35,456 nucleotides of DNA from an uncultured Oscillospiraceae bacterium (GCA_944385675.1 CALWYD010000120.1:1-35456); one strand, 5' to 3'. Positions 23,009 to 30,345 are shown, counted from the stretch's first letter. Program-made: numbers and translations. The notes: generated by a model from the letters alone, not told the origin.

Positions 23009-23205
23009 GGCCCCCCAAATACATCCCCACAGCTTAAGCGGTTTTCCGCTCCCACTGGCCCCTGTGCAGCCCAAGGAGACCCTCTCCTGCACCGCCCCGG
23101 GGCGGGGATGTTTTGTTGGAGCTCTTCTCCGGCCAGCCGCCGCTGTGCCGGGCCGCAGGCCGGAAAAAGTTGGGAGGAGGACATCAGCAACAGGGCAGAG
23201 CCCCG

Positions 23206-23898
23206 TCAATTGGTTGTGCCCACCTCAAATTTATAGCCCACGCCCCAGACGGTCTTCAGCCTCCACTGGTCGCTGACGCCCTCAAGCTTCTCCCGCAGGC
23301 GTTTGATGTGGACATCCACCGTCCGGCTGTCCCCAAAGTAGTCAAATCCCCACACCTCGTCCAGCAGCTGGTTACGGGTAAAGACCCGGTTGGGGGCAGA
23401 GGCCAGGTGGTACAGAAGCTCCAGCTCCTTGGGCGGGGTGTCGATCCGCTGCCCGTCCACCAGCAGCTCATAGGAGTCCAAGTTGATGACCAGCTTATCA
23501 AAAGACAGCTTCTTTTCGCCAGGCTCCTCCTCTGCTCCGGTGCGACGTAAAACCGCATGGATACGGGCCAGGACCTCCTTCATTTCAAAGGGCTTGACAA
23601 TGTAGTCGTCAGCGCCCCCCTCCAGGCCGGTGACTTTGTCCTCGGTTTCCCCCTTGGCAGTGAGCATAATGACCGGGGTCTTGTCCCCTTCCCTGATCTT
23701 TTTTAATACGCTCCACCCATCCATTACAGGCAGCATAATGTCCAACAGCACCAAATCCGGTTGGAAAGCGCGGAAATATTCCACGCCCTTGCCCCCGTCC
23801 TTGGCCACCTTGGTTTCAAAGCCCTCCTTCTCCAGGTAGAGATGAAGCAGCTCGGCAATATTTCCGTCGTCTTCTACAATCAGGACTTTTTTGGGCAT
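23206..23898 (-). CDS. OmpR/PhoP/WalR-family response regulator
   Basis: Transcription factor of 230 residues. The receiver domain has acidic pocket Glu9-Asp10-Asp11, phosphorylation site Asp53 (LVLLDIMLP), Thr80 and Lys102 (YIVKPF). The winged-helix output domain (about 130-226) has PPKELELLYHLASAPNRVFTR and the recognition region GDSRTVDVHIKRLREKLEG with the end TVWGVGYKFEV, closest in my memory to PhoP and WalR. Such proteins bind direct repeats with an 11-bp period. A TTTACA-N5-TTCACC pair lies upstream of its own -10, and related pairs occur in the array at 25316-25755, so it is the best candidate to bind all of them. The cognate kinase follows after 244 bp. Confidence 0.94.
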   Translation of the reverse strand: MPKKVLIVEDDGNIAELLHLYLEKEGFETKVAKDGGKGVEYFRAFQPDLVLLDIMLPVMDGWSVLKKIREGDKTPVIMLTAKGETEDKVTGLEGGADDYIVKPFEMKEVLARIHAVLRRTGAEEEPGEKKLSFDKLVINLDSYELLVDGQRIDTPPKELELLYHLASAPNRVFTRNQLLDEVWGFDYFGDSRTVDVHIKRLREKLEGVSDQWRLKTVWGVGYKFEVGTTN

Positions 23899-23936
23899 AA
23901 CAATCCCCCATTTCTCTCTGGATGTATCTAACCTTT

Positions 23937-23978
23937 ATTATAACGCGAAACAGGCGGCTTAGGTGAATTTTTTGTAAA
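23937..23978 (-). promoter_or_regulatory. Response regulator promoter with 11-bp direct repeat
   Basis: On the minus strand TTTACA (23978-23973), AAAAA and TTCACC (23967-23962) form two hexamers at an 11-bp period. The -10 TATAAT (23942-23937) starts 36 bases after the first hexamer. No -35 consensus is present, which fits activator dependence. The hexamer pair matches those before the three small-RNA-like units. Confidence 0.7.
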
Positions 23979-23989
23979 TTACCCTCGCC

Positions 23990-25177
23990 TCAGCGGGCGG
24001 GAAAGCAGCTGTCTACATAGGGACGATCCACCTGAATAACCGGGTAGTACCGGGGAGAGAGCTCCTTGATTCGCTGCTCCAGTTGGTCGCGTACCTGGTC
24101 ATCTGTGAGTTGGGAGTGATAGGGCACCACCACGTCAAAGATAAGATTGGTGTGACAGGGGCCGGGAGTGATGCGAAAATCGTGGATGGTGAGCGACGGG
24201 TTTATCTCCCGGGCCAAGGCGGCCACCTGCTCCCGCAGCCGGGTGGTACGCTCGTCCCGCACCACAGGGTCCATGTGGATAACGGTCTCGATGTGGTGGG
24301 CGGTCTTCAGCTCCCGCTCAATGTGGTCGATGAGATCGTGCAGAGCCAAAAAATCTCCGTCGGCGGGGACCTCGGCATGGAACGACATCATAGCCCGTCC
24401 GGGCCCGTAGTCGTGGTACACCAGATCGTGGATGCCCAGGACGTCCTTGTGGGCCAGCACCACCCGGTCAATATCTGCCGCCAGCTCCGGATCCATGGGA
24501 CGGCCCAGCAGGGGGTCCAGGGTCTCCCGCCCGGCTTCCCACCCGGTCTTCAGAATGAGCAGGGCCACCGCCAGCCCCGCCAGTCCATCCACCGGAAAGG
24601 GCACACGACCGCTGAGCAGGGCAGAAAGAAGCACCACCGAAGTGGAAGCCACGTCAGACAGCGAGTCGGCGGCGGTGGCCTCCATAGCCTTAGAGCTCAA
24701 ACACCGCCCCAAAGCCCGGTTAAAGAAAAACATCCACAGCTTTACACCGATAGCCGCCACTAAAATAACCAGGGACAAGGTGGTGGTCTGGACAGAGGCG
24801 GGATGTATGAGAGCGTCCACCGCCGATTTGCCCACCTCTATCCCCATGAGCAGGATGGCCAGCGCCACAATAAGCCCCGTGACATATTCCATACGGCCAT
24901 GTCCAAAGGGGTGCTGGGCATCTGCCTCCTGTCCCGCCAGACGAAACCCCACTAGAGTGACCACTGATGTGGCCGCATCGGACAGGTTGTTTATGCCGTC
25001 AGCCACCATGGCCACTGACGCGGTAGCCACGCCCCCGATGATTTTGCTGAGAAAGAGAAGGGTATTAAGGGCAATCCCCACCCCACCGGACACAGTGCCG
25101 CACCGGCGACGGACGGCGGGATCCTGGGGGCTACCCCCTTTCAGACAGACCCGAATCAACAGACCAATCAAAGCCAT
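23990..25177 (-). CDS. Cation diffusion facilitator family metal transporter
   Basis: CDF proteins export divalent metals (Zn, Mn, Fe, Cd) in exchange for protons. The 395-residue protein has six membrane segments. Metal-site residues are visible in segment 2 (VADGINNLSDAATS) and segment 5 (AADSLSDVASTS). FGHGRMEYVTGL follows the third segment. The cytoplasmic domain after about residue 215 has GIHDLVYHDYGP, HIERELKTAHHIETVIHMDP and a further extension of about 90 residues ending in a second ferredoxin-like strand set (THDF-like LTIHDFRITPG), longer than the minimal CDF of about 300. The metal cannot be decided from sequence. It has its own strong promoter and a terminator hairpin in its leader. 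Confidence 0.93.
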   Translation of the reverse strand: MALIGLLIRVCLKGGSPQDPAVRRRCGTVSGGVGIALNTLLFLSKIIGGVATASVAMVADGINNLSDAATSVVTLVGFRLAGQEADAQHPFGHGRMEYVTGLIVALAILLMGIEVGKSAVDALIHPASVQTTTLSLVILVAAIGVKLWMFFFNRALGRCLSSKAMEATAADSLSDVASTSVVLLSALLSGRVPFPVDGLAGLAVALLILKTGWEAGRETLDPLLGRPMDPELAADIDRVVLAHKDVLGIHDLVYHDYGPGRAMMSFHAEVPADGDFLALHDLIDHIERELKTAHHIETVIHMDPVVRDERTTRLREQVAALAREINPSLTIHDFRITPGPCHTNLIFDVVVPYHSQLTDDQVRDQLEQRIKELSPRYYPVIQVDRPYVDSCFPAR

Positions 25178-25185
25178 ACACCCCT

Positions 25186-25225
25186 AAAAAAAGTACAGGC
25201 CGCGGACACAGCGCGCCGTGGCCTG
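25186..25225 (-). terminator. Terminator hairpin in the CDF leader (attenuator candidate)
   Basis: On the minus strand CAGGCC-A-CGG pairs with CCG-C-GGCCTG (25225 down to 25196), and TAC plus seven T (25192-25186) follow. It sits between the CDF promoter (25236-25264) and the start codon (25177), so every CDF transcript must pass it. The CDF ribosome binding site AGGGG lies directly after the T run. Confidence 0.65.
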
Positions 25226-25235
25226 CAGTAAGGCT

Positions 25236-25264
25236 ATTATCCCATGCCCTCGCCTTTGCGTCAA
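25236..25264 (-). promoter_or_regulatory. Sigma-A promoter of the CDF transporter
   Basis: On the minus strand TTGACG (25264-25259), a 17-bp spacer and GATAAT (25241-25236) give a near-consensus promoter with a leader of about 50 nt. Confidence 0.88.
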
Positions 25265-25315
25265 GGGGAAGGGGAAGCGCTTGCCCCCGCCGGATGAAAT
25301 TTTTCTTCGCAATAG

Positions 25316-25369
25316 TTTACAAAAAATTCATTCCTCTTTCACGATTCTGAAACGTTTCTCGAGTATCCT
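25316..25369 (+). promoter_or_regulatory. Promoter of array unit 1 with hexamer direct repeats
   Basis: TTTACA (25316), TTCATT (25327), TTCACG (25338) and GAAACG (25349) occur at an exact 11-bp period, then -10-like TATCCT at 25364-25369, 48 bp from the first hexamer. The hexamers resemble PhoP/WalR/CiaR-type direct repeats. Confidence 0.65.
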
Positions 25370-25375
25370 ACAGGT

Positions 25376-25465
25376 GTTCTAAGCAATGACAGTGAATCCC
25401 CTGTTTTTCCCTCTCTTTCAACACACACAACAGAAGGCCCCGGCTTTGGCCGGGGCCTTCTGTTG
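25376..25465 (+). ncRNA. Putative small RNA, array unit 1
   Basis: Expected transcript of about 90 nt beginning near 25376. It contains a C/U-rich stretch (CCCCTGTTTTTCCCTCTCTT, 25398-25417), an ACACACACAA linker and a 17-bp hairpin (25428-25444 with 25449-25465, loop TTTG). The C/U stretch could pair with Shine-Dalgarno sequences. The hairpin 3' arm ends CCTTCTGTTG with no clean T tract, so termination may be imperfect. It is the most diverged of the three units. Short open frames crossing it have no ribosome binding site and no protein likeness. Confidence 0.6.
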
Positions 25466-25508
25466 CCTCTGCGAATTCCGGCCGCCCTCCTTTTTGAATC
25501 GGGTGAAA

Positions 25509-25562
25509 TTCACAAAAAGTTCACGGGAGGGACACGATTTTGCAATTTTTATCTTTTATCAT
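25509..25562 (+). promoter_or_regulatory. Promoter of array unit 2 with hexamer direct repeats
   Basis: TTCACA (25509), TTCACG (25520), GACACG (25531) and GCAATT (25542) occur at an 11-bp period, and TATCAT (25557-25562) lies 48 bp from the first hexamer, exactly as in the other units. It starts 193 bp after unit 1. Confidence 0.7.
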
Positions 25563-25568
25563 AACATC

Positions 25569-25660
25569 GTACCCAGAAAGCAAACGATATCTCCCATTTC
25601 TCCCTCTCCTTTACAACACACACAGGCAAAGGGCCCCGGCTTTGGCCGGGGCCCTTTGCT
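25569..25660 (+). ncRNA. Putative small RNA, array unit 2
   Basis: Expected 5' end near GTACCCAG (25569). The body contains TCTCCCATTTCTCCCTCTCC (25590-25609), an ACACACACA linker and a 15-bp hairpin GCAAAGGGCCCCGGC/GCCGGGGCCCTTTGC (25626-25640, 25645-25659). It is strongly similar to unit 3 from the promoter repeats to the hairpin. The pyrimidine stretch is complementary to AGGAG/GGGAG ribosome binding sites, such as those of many genes in this window. Confidence 0.65.
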
Positions 25661-25701
25661 GCTCTTACAAACAAATTACGCCCCATTTCCAGCAGGGGGA
25701 A

Positions 25702-25755
25702 TTTACAAAAAGTTCATGGGAGGGACACGATTTTGAAATGTTTACCCATTATCAT
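25702..25755 (+). promoter_or_regulatory. Promoter of array unit 3 with hexamer direct repeats
   Basis: TTTACA (25702), TTCATG (25713), GACACG (25724) and GAAATG (25735) occur at an 11-bp period, and TATCAT (25750-25755) lies 48 bp from the first hexamer. It starts exactly 193 bp after unit 2. Confidence 0.7.
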
Positions 25756-25761
25756 AACCAT

Positions 25762-25860
25762 TGTACCCAGAAGAAAAAACATCTCCCATTTCTCCCTCTT
25801 CTTTTTTCAACACACACAGGCAAAGGGCCCCGGCTTTGGCCGGGGCCCTTTGCTGCCTAT
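25762..25860 (+). ncRNA. Putative small RNA, array unit 3
   Basis: Expected 5' end near GTACCCAG (25763). It shares CATCTCCCATTTCTCCCTCT (25780-25799), the CAACACACACAGG linker and the hairpin GCAAAGGGCCCCGGC/GCCGGGGCCCTTTGC (25820-25834, 25839-25853) with unit 2. The region ends 29 bp before the tyrA stop codon on the other strand. Promoter and hairpin conservation with variable spacer sequence argues for RNA and not protein. Confidence 0.65.
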
Positions 25861-25888
25861 TTAAGGTCTTGTGGGGCGGCAGGGCCTG

Positions 25889-26764
25889 TCAGTCCCCCCG
25901 CCCTACCGCCCCGCTGTCCAGTTCCAGCTGGTTCATCTTCCGCTTGCGGGCAGCCGAGAAGGCCAGCTTGTCTGCCAGAGCCTGCGGCTCCCCCGCCAGA
26001 ATGACCTGGCGATATTGGCGCAGATGATCCTCCAGGTGCTCCAGGGCTGCACACAGTGCCGGGGCGTTCATGGTGAATAGCTGGGTCCACAAGGGGACGT
26101 CCAGGGCGGCCACCCGGGTGCAGCTGCGGAAGGAGTCCCCTTCAAACCCCTGGTACTGAAAGAGATTTTCGTCGTCGCACACAGATACTGCAATGATATG
26201 CATCATCTGGCTGGTGTAGGCGATAATGGCGTCATGGCGCTCTGGAGTGGTCTTGACTACATCTGCGCAGCCCATGTGCCGGGCCACCCGCTCCATAAGG
26301 GCCACGTGCTCCGGACGAGACTGACTATTGGGGGTGAGAATGTAGTGAGCGCCCCGGAACATGTGGGGCAGGGAGTGCTGGATGCCGGAGAATTCCGTCC
26401 CCGCCATGGGGTGCCCCCCCACAAAGGACACTGTGTCCGGCAGAACCTTGGCCCCCTCCAGAATGGCCCCCTTGATGCCGCATACGTCGGTAACCATGGC
26501 CCCGGCCTTGAAATGATCCCGATGCAGGGCCATAAACTCCACAATCCCCCGGGGATGCAGGCACAGGAACACCACGTCCCCCAAAGCCAGGGCCCGCACC
26601 GGATCCTCCTCCACCCCGTCCACGATGCCGTTTTCCACGGCGTAGCGCAGGGTGGGTTGGCTTACATCCACCCCGATTACGCGGTATTCCTCAAAACCCC
26701 GCAGAGCCCGGGCGATGGAACCTCCAATCAGTCCAAGTCCGACCACCACAATATGTTTTTCCAT
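25889..26764 (-). CDS. tyrA: Prephenate dehydrogenase
   Basis: Oxidative decarboxylation of prephenate to 4-hydroxyphenylpyruvate in tyrosine biosynthesis, NAD-dependent. The start is ATG 26764 (MEKHIVVVGLGLIGGS) after AAGGGG. A 15-codon longer reading overlaps the promoter region and is unlikely. The 291-residue protein has the NAD-binding GLGLIGGS (9-16) and an acidic residue after the second strand (VIGVD). The conserved GGHPMAGTEFSG contains the family catalytic His, and TTPERHDAIIAYTSQMMHIIA is the dimer-helix motif. No chorismate mutase or ACT domain is fused. It lies alone, between the small-RNA-like array and the deacetylase gene. Confidence 0.95.
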   Translation of the reverse strand: MEKHIVVVGLGLIGGSIARALRGFEEYRVIGVDVSQPTLRYAVENGIVDGVEEDPVRALALGDVVFLCLHPRGIVEFMALHRDHFKAGAMVTDVCGIKGAILEGAKVLPDTVSFVGGHPMAGTEFSGIQHSLPHMFRGAHYILTPNSQSRPEHVALMERVARHMGCADVVKTTPERHDAIIAYTSQMMHIIAVSVCDDENLFQYQGFEGDSFRSCTRVAALDVPLWTQLFTMNAPALCAALEHLEDHLRQYRQVILAGEPQALADKLAFSAARKRKMNQLELDSGAVGRGD

Positions 26765-26799
26765 GGAACTTTGCCCCTTTATCCGTTGTATTAAAGGAT

Positions 26800-26828
26800 A
26801 CTTTAGCACATAAATGCGGTAAAGTCAA
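26800..26828 (-). promoter_or_regulatory. tyrA promoter
   Basis: On the minus strand TTGACT (26828-26823), a 17-bp spacer and TAAAGT (26805-26800) lie about 36 bp before the start codon. The -35 overlaps the end of the upstream deacetylase operon region. Confidence 0.7.
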
Positions 26829-26835
26829 GCCCGGG

Positions 26836-27612
26836 CTATCCGGAGCACTGGCGGCCGGTGTGGTCGATGGTGTAGGGCTGGGAGAGGATCATCTGGGAGA
26901 TAGGAAGAAAGGTGTAGCCGTCCTGAAGCAGGGTTTGGAGGATACACGGCAGGGCCTCGGGGGTGTGGAGGGCGGCGTTGTGGAAGAGGACAATGGAACC
27001 GGGCCCCACTTTGGAAGTGACCCGGGCGGTGATCTCCTCCGCCGAGAGGTCCTTCCAGTCCAGACTGTCCACATCCCACTGGATGGGCTCCATACCGATG
27101 GATCGCACAGCGTTGATGGAGTTGTCGTCGTAGTCCCCGTAGGGCAGACGTACCAGGGTGGGGCGCACGCCGGTGATGGCCTCAATTTTATCGTTGCAGG
27201 CGTTCAGGTCGGCTACCACCTCATCCGGGGACAGCTGGGGATAGTGGGCGTGGGTGTTGGAGTGGTTCATCACCTCATGGCCCGCATCATAGAGGGCCTT
27301 CACCGACTCGGGGTATTTATCCGCCCACTCCCCCACCACAAAGAAGGTGGCCTTGACCTGGTACTGCCCCAGAATGTCGATGAGCTGCTGGGTGTCCTCA
27401 TTGCCCCAGGCCGCGTCAAAGCTGATGGACACCAGCTTCTGATCCCTCTGGACGCAGTAGATGGGAAGCTGCCGGGTGGTGGCTGAGGCCCCCACAGCCG
27501 CCGGGTAGTTGACCACATAGAACATCAGCGCCGCCAGGCACAGACATAAAAAGGCGCTTTGCCACTTTTTTCGGACGAAAAAAACAAAAACAGTACGCAC
27601 AGGTTTGCTCAT
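26836..27612 (-). CDS. PdaB-like polysaccharide deacetylase
   Basis: NodB-fold deacetylases remove N-acetyl groups from glycans, and PdaB-type proteins act in spore maintenance. The 258-residue protein has an N-terminal membrane anchor (about 18-36) and the deacetylase domain: motif 1 SFDAAWGNED (64-73) in the PdaB form instead of TFDDG, metal-binding HSNTH (117-121), RLPYGDYDD (motif 3), and WDVDSLDWKD and IVLFHNAALHT (motifs 4 and 5). The start follows GGAGATGATGGG. Its substrate (spore cortex or peptidoglycan) is inferred from family. It suggests a spore former. It is not tightly linked to tyrA. Confidence 0.9.
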   Translation of the reverse strand: MSKPVRTVFVFFVRKKWQSAFLCLCLAALMFYVVNYPAAVGASATTRQLPIYCVQRDQKLVSISFDAAWGNEDTQQLIDILGQYQVKATFFVVGEWADKYPESVKALYDAGHEVMNHSNTHAHYPQLSPDEVVADLNACNDKIEAITGVRPTLVRLPYGDYDDNSINAVRSIGMEPIQWDVDSLDWKDLSAEEITARVTSKVGPGSIVLFHNAALHTPEALPCILQTLLQDGYTFLPISQMILSQPYTIDHTGRQCSG

Positions 27613-27644
27613 CCCATCATCTCCAATGATAAAGTGATACTCTA

Positions 27645-27672
27645 TCTATATGAGTGCCGGGGCCAAACATGC
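27645..27672 (-). promoter_or_regulatory. Possible sporulation-type promoter for the deacetylase
   Basis: On the minus strand GCATGTT (27672-27666), 13 bp and CATATAGA (27652-27645) resemble the sigma-E/sigma-K pattern (GCATATT-N13/14-CATACAHT). Weak match. No good sigma-A promoter is seen in the 270-bp upstream gap. Confidence 0.3.
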
Positions 27673-27817
27673 CCATTGCCCGGAGTTTGACGGGGACAAG
27701 AGGCTAAAAGCCGTGGCTGTCGTGGAGGATAGGAGCAATATAGGGCTGTTTTTGGTTGATGAGATCATGGAACGTTTTTCTGGAGGGAAAAGGATGCCAA
27801 AGGGCGTGTTTTGCGCG

Positions 27818-27883
27818 AAAAAATAAAGGGCCCCCTGCCGCCGAAATTCCGGCGGCAGGGCGTCCTCTGCAGAAAGGCCCTTT
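27818..27883 (-). terminator. Terminator of glgP
   Basis: On the minus strand a nested hairpin has outer arms AAAGGGCC/GGCCCTTT (27883-27876, 27832-27825) and inner arms CCCTGCCGCCG/CGGCGGCAGGG (27860-27850, 27843-27833). It is followed by ATTTTTT. The outer arm overlaps the glgP stop codon. Confidence 0.9.
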
Positions 27884-30314
27884 AACGGGTGGGCACATGC
27901 CAGATGGTGCGGGCATAGTCGGCGATGGAGCGATCCGCCGCAAAAACGCCGGAACGGGCGATGTTAATGAGGGACATCTGGTTCCAGTGCAGGCGGTCGG
28001 CGTAGGCCGACAGGGCGCGGCAGTGGGCCTGGCAGTAGCTGTCAAAATCCGCCAGCAGCATATACTCATCGGCGGCGCTGCCCCCCGCCCCAAAGAGCAG
28101 GCGGTTGGTGAGATCGGAGTAGGATACCCCATCGGAGAAGCCGGAGGAGATCTGATCCAGAACCCGCTTAAGTGCGGGGGTGTGCTGATAAATTTCCAGG
28201 GGGCGGTAGCCCTGGCGCCAGCGCTCCTTGACCTGGTCGGCAGTCAGGCCGAACAGGAAGATATTTTCGTCCCCTACCTGCTGGTGCATCTCCACATTGG
28301 CCCCGTCCAGGGTGCCGATGGTCAGGGCTCCGTTCATCATGAACTTCATATTGCCTGTGCCGCTGGCCTCCTTGCCGGCGGTGGAGATCTGCTCGGACAG
28401 CTCGCTGGCTGGCATGAGCTTCTCCGCCAGGGACACTCGGTAGTTCTCCAGGAAGATCACCTGCAGCTTATCCCTGCAAACCGGGTCGGCATCGATTTGG
28501 GCGGCCAGGGAATTGATAAGCTGAATAATCTCCTTGGCCACGTGGTAGCCCGGTGCGGCCTTGGCCCCGAACAAGAAGACCTGGGGGGTAAAGTCCATGT
28601 TGGGATTGTCCCGCAGTTGGTCATACAGGTAAATGATATGCAGTACGTTCAAAAGCTGCCGCTTGTACTCGTGAAGGCGCTTGACCTGTACGTCAAAAAG
28701 ACCGTCAGTGTTCAGTACCACTCCAGACTCCCGGGCCACCCAGGAGGCAAAGCGTCGCTTATTCTCTCCCTTGATGGCCTCCAGCTGCTGGAGGACGGAC
28801 TTGTCGTCCTTGTATTTCTCCAGCCTGCGGATGTTCTCCGGGTGAAGCAGGTAGCCGCTGCCGCCGGTGCAGTCCCGGATGAGGGCGTCCAGCTTGGGGT
28901 TAATCTGGGACAGCCAGCGGCGGTGATCCACCCCGTTGGTCACGTTCTTAAATTTGTCCGGCTGGGCCTGGTAGGCGTCCCGGAACACGTCCTGCTTCAA
29001 AATTTCCGAGTGGAGGGCAGAGACGCCGTTGATATACTGGCAGGCGCACACGCACAGGTTGGCCATGCGCACCTCGCCCCCCCAGATAATAGCCATGTGG
29101 GCAATCTTTCCTGTATCTCCGCCGTAGCGCTGCTCCAGCTCCTCCTGGTAGCGGTGAGCGATCTCTTTGAGAATCTGCCAGATACGGGGCAGCAGGCTCT
29201 CCACAAGTGCCTGGGGCCAGCGCTCCAGCGCCTCCGCCAGCACGGTGTGGTTGGTGTAGCACACCGTATGGGTCACGATATGCCACGCCTCGTCCCAGGA
29301 ATAGCCCTCCACGTCCAGCAGAATGCGCATCAGCTCCGGGATGACCAGGGTGGGATGGGTGTCGTTAATCTGGATAACGTGCTTTTCGTGGAAATTCCGG
29401 AGGGTGCCATACTGAGAGCGGTGCTTGCGCACGATGGACTGCACAGTGGCCGAGACGAAAAAGTACTGCTGCTTCAGACGCAGGGACTTGCCCTCGTAGT
29501 GGTTGTCGTCGGGGTAGAGCACCTTGGCAATGACCTCCGCCATGGCCTGCTGCTCCACCGCCTTCAGATACTCCCCGCGGGAATAGAGGGACATATCCAC
29601 CGGAACCGGGCTCTTGGCGTCCCAAAGACGCAGCACGTTGGTGTGCCGGGTCTTGTAGCCGGCAATCTCCATGTCCCGGGGAATGGCCAGCACCGTGGTG
29701 TAGCCCGTGTGGACGGGCCGGTTATGCCCCTGATCGTCCCAGCTGTCTTCGACTTTGCCGCCAAAGCGGACCTCCTCCGTCTCGTCCAGCTTGGGGATCA
29801 GCCACGCGTCCCCCAGCCCCAGCCAGTTGTCCGCCAGCTCCACCTGCTTGCCGTCAATGATCTTCTGTTTGAAAATGCCCAGCTCATAACAGATGGAATA
29901 ACCCGTGGCCGGGATCTCCAAGGTGGTCATGGAGTCCAGGTAGCAGGCCGCCAACCGGCCCAGACCGCCGTTGCCCAGGCCTGCGTCCGGCTCGGATTCA
30001 AACAGGTCGGAGGCGGAAAAGCCCAGCCCCTCCAGGGCCTGCTTTAAGGTGTCCAACAGACCCAGGTTGTAGGCGTTTTTTTCCAAGGAGCGGCCCATGA
30101 GAAACTCCAGAGACAGGTAGTGAACCTGCCGCTTCTGTCCCTCCCAAACCCGGTTGTCCGTCTCCATCTGCCGCCGGGACATAATGTCCCGCAGAACCAG
30201 AGCGCAGGCCTTGAACATGTGGTTGGGTGTTGCATCATCCACAGAGCGGCCAAAGTTGCGCTGAAGCTTTCCTATGATCATCTCGGTAAGCTGGGCCTTG
30301 GTGTATTCAGCCAT
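27882..30314 (-). CDS. glgP: Glycogen phosphorylase
   Basis: Releases glucose-1-phosphate from glycogen chain ends with phosphate and pyridoxal phosphate. At 810 residues it is full length for the GT35 family. Recognisable segments are VHYLSLEFLMGRSL near residue 64, EPDAGLGNGGLGRLAACYLDS near 108, QINDTHPTLVIPELMR, and the cofactor region KEASGTGNMKFMMNGALTIGTLDGANVE with PLP Lys657. The ATG 30314 follows AAGGAGG. It has its own promoter just upstream, overlapping a terminator for glgA, so it can be expressed apart from the glgBCDA genes. Confidence 0.97.
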   Translation of the reverse strand: MAEYTKAQLTEMIIGKLQRNFGRSVDDATPNHMFKACALVLRDIMSRRQMETDNRVWEGQKRQVHYLSLEFLMGRSLEKNAYNLGLLDTLKQALEGLGFSASDLFESEPDAGLGNGGLGRLAACYLDSMTTLEIPATGYSICYELGIFKQKIIDGKQVELADNWLGLGDAWLIPKLDETEEVRFGGKVEDSWDDQGHNRPVHTGYTTVLAIPRDMEIAGYKTRHTNVLRLWDAKSPVPVDMSLYSRGEYLKAVEQQAMAEVIAKVLYPDDNHYEGKSLRLKQQYFFVSATVQSIVRKHRSQYGTLRNFHEKHVIQINDTHPTLVIPELMRILLDVEGYSWDEAWHIVTHTVCYTNHTVLAEALERWPQALVESLLPRIWQILKEIAHRYQEELEQRYGGDTGKIAHMAIIWGGEVRMANLCVCACQYINGVSALHSEILKQDVFRDAYQAQPDKFKNVTNGVDHRRWLSQINPKLDALIRDCTGGSGYLLHPENIRRLEKYKDDKSVLQQLEAIKGENKRRFASWVARESGVVLNTDGLFDVQVKRLHEYKRQLLNVLHIIYLYDQLRDNPNMDFTPQVFLFGAKAAPGYHVAKEIIQLINSLAAQIDADPVCRDKLQVIFLENYRVSLAEKLMPASELSEQISTAGKEASGTGNMKFMMNGALTIGTLDGANVEMHQQVGDENIFLFGLTADQVKERWRQGYRPLEIYQHTPALKRVLDQISSGFSDGVSYSDLTNRLLFGAGGSAADEYMLLADFDSYCQAHCRALSAYADRLHWNQMSLINIARSGVFAADRSIADYARTIWHVPTR

Positions 30315-30345
30315 AGCAGTACCTCCTTATGCAGTGTTTTCATGA

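Noticed and set aside
22958..23209. 83-codon frame between response regulator and kinase
   Set aside because: TTG start, no ribosome binding site of its own, odd composition, and the kinase more likely starts at 22952. Mentioned only as a point to test.
25316..25860. Possible CRISPR array
   Set aside because: Only three long units with homologous spacers and internal promoter and hairpin structure, and no short repeats with unique spacers or cas genes.
25386..26027. Open frames across the 193-bp repeats (for example the plus-strand 154-codon frame at 25540)
   Set aside because: No ribosome binding sites, frames differ between copies, and conservation follows promoter and hairpin elements, so RNA is the better reading.
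27756..30047. 763-codon open frame on the plus strand
   Set aside because: Antisense shadow of glgP, caused by GC-rich third positions. No domain is recognisable.
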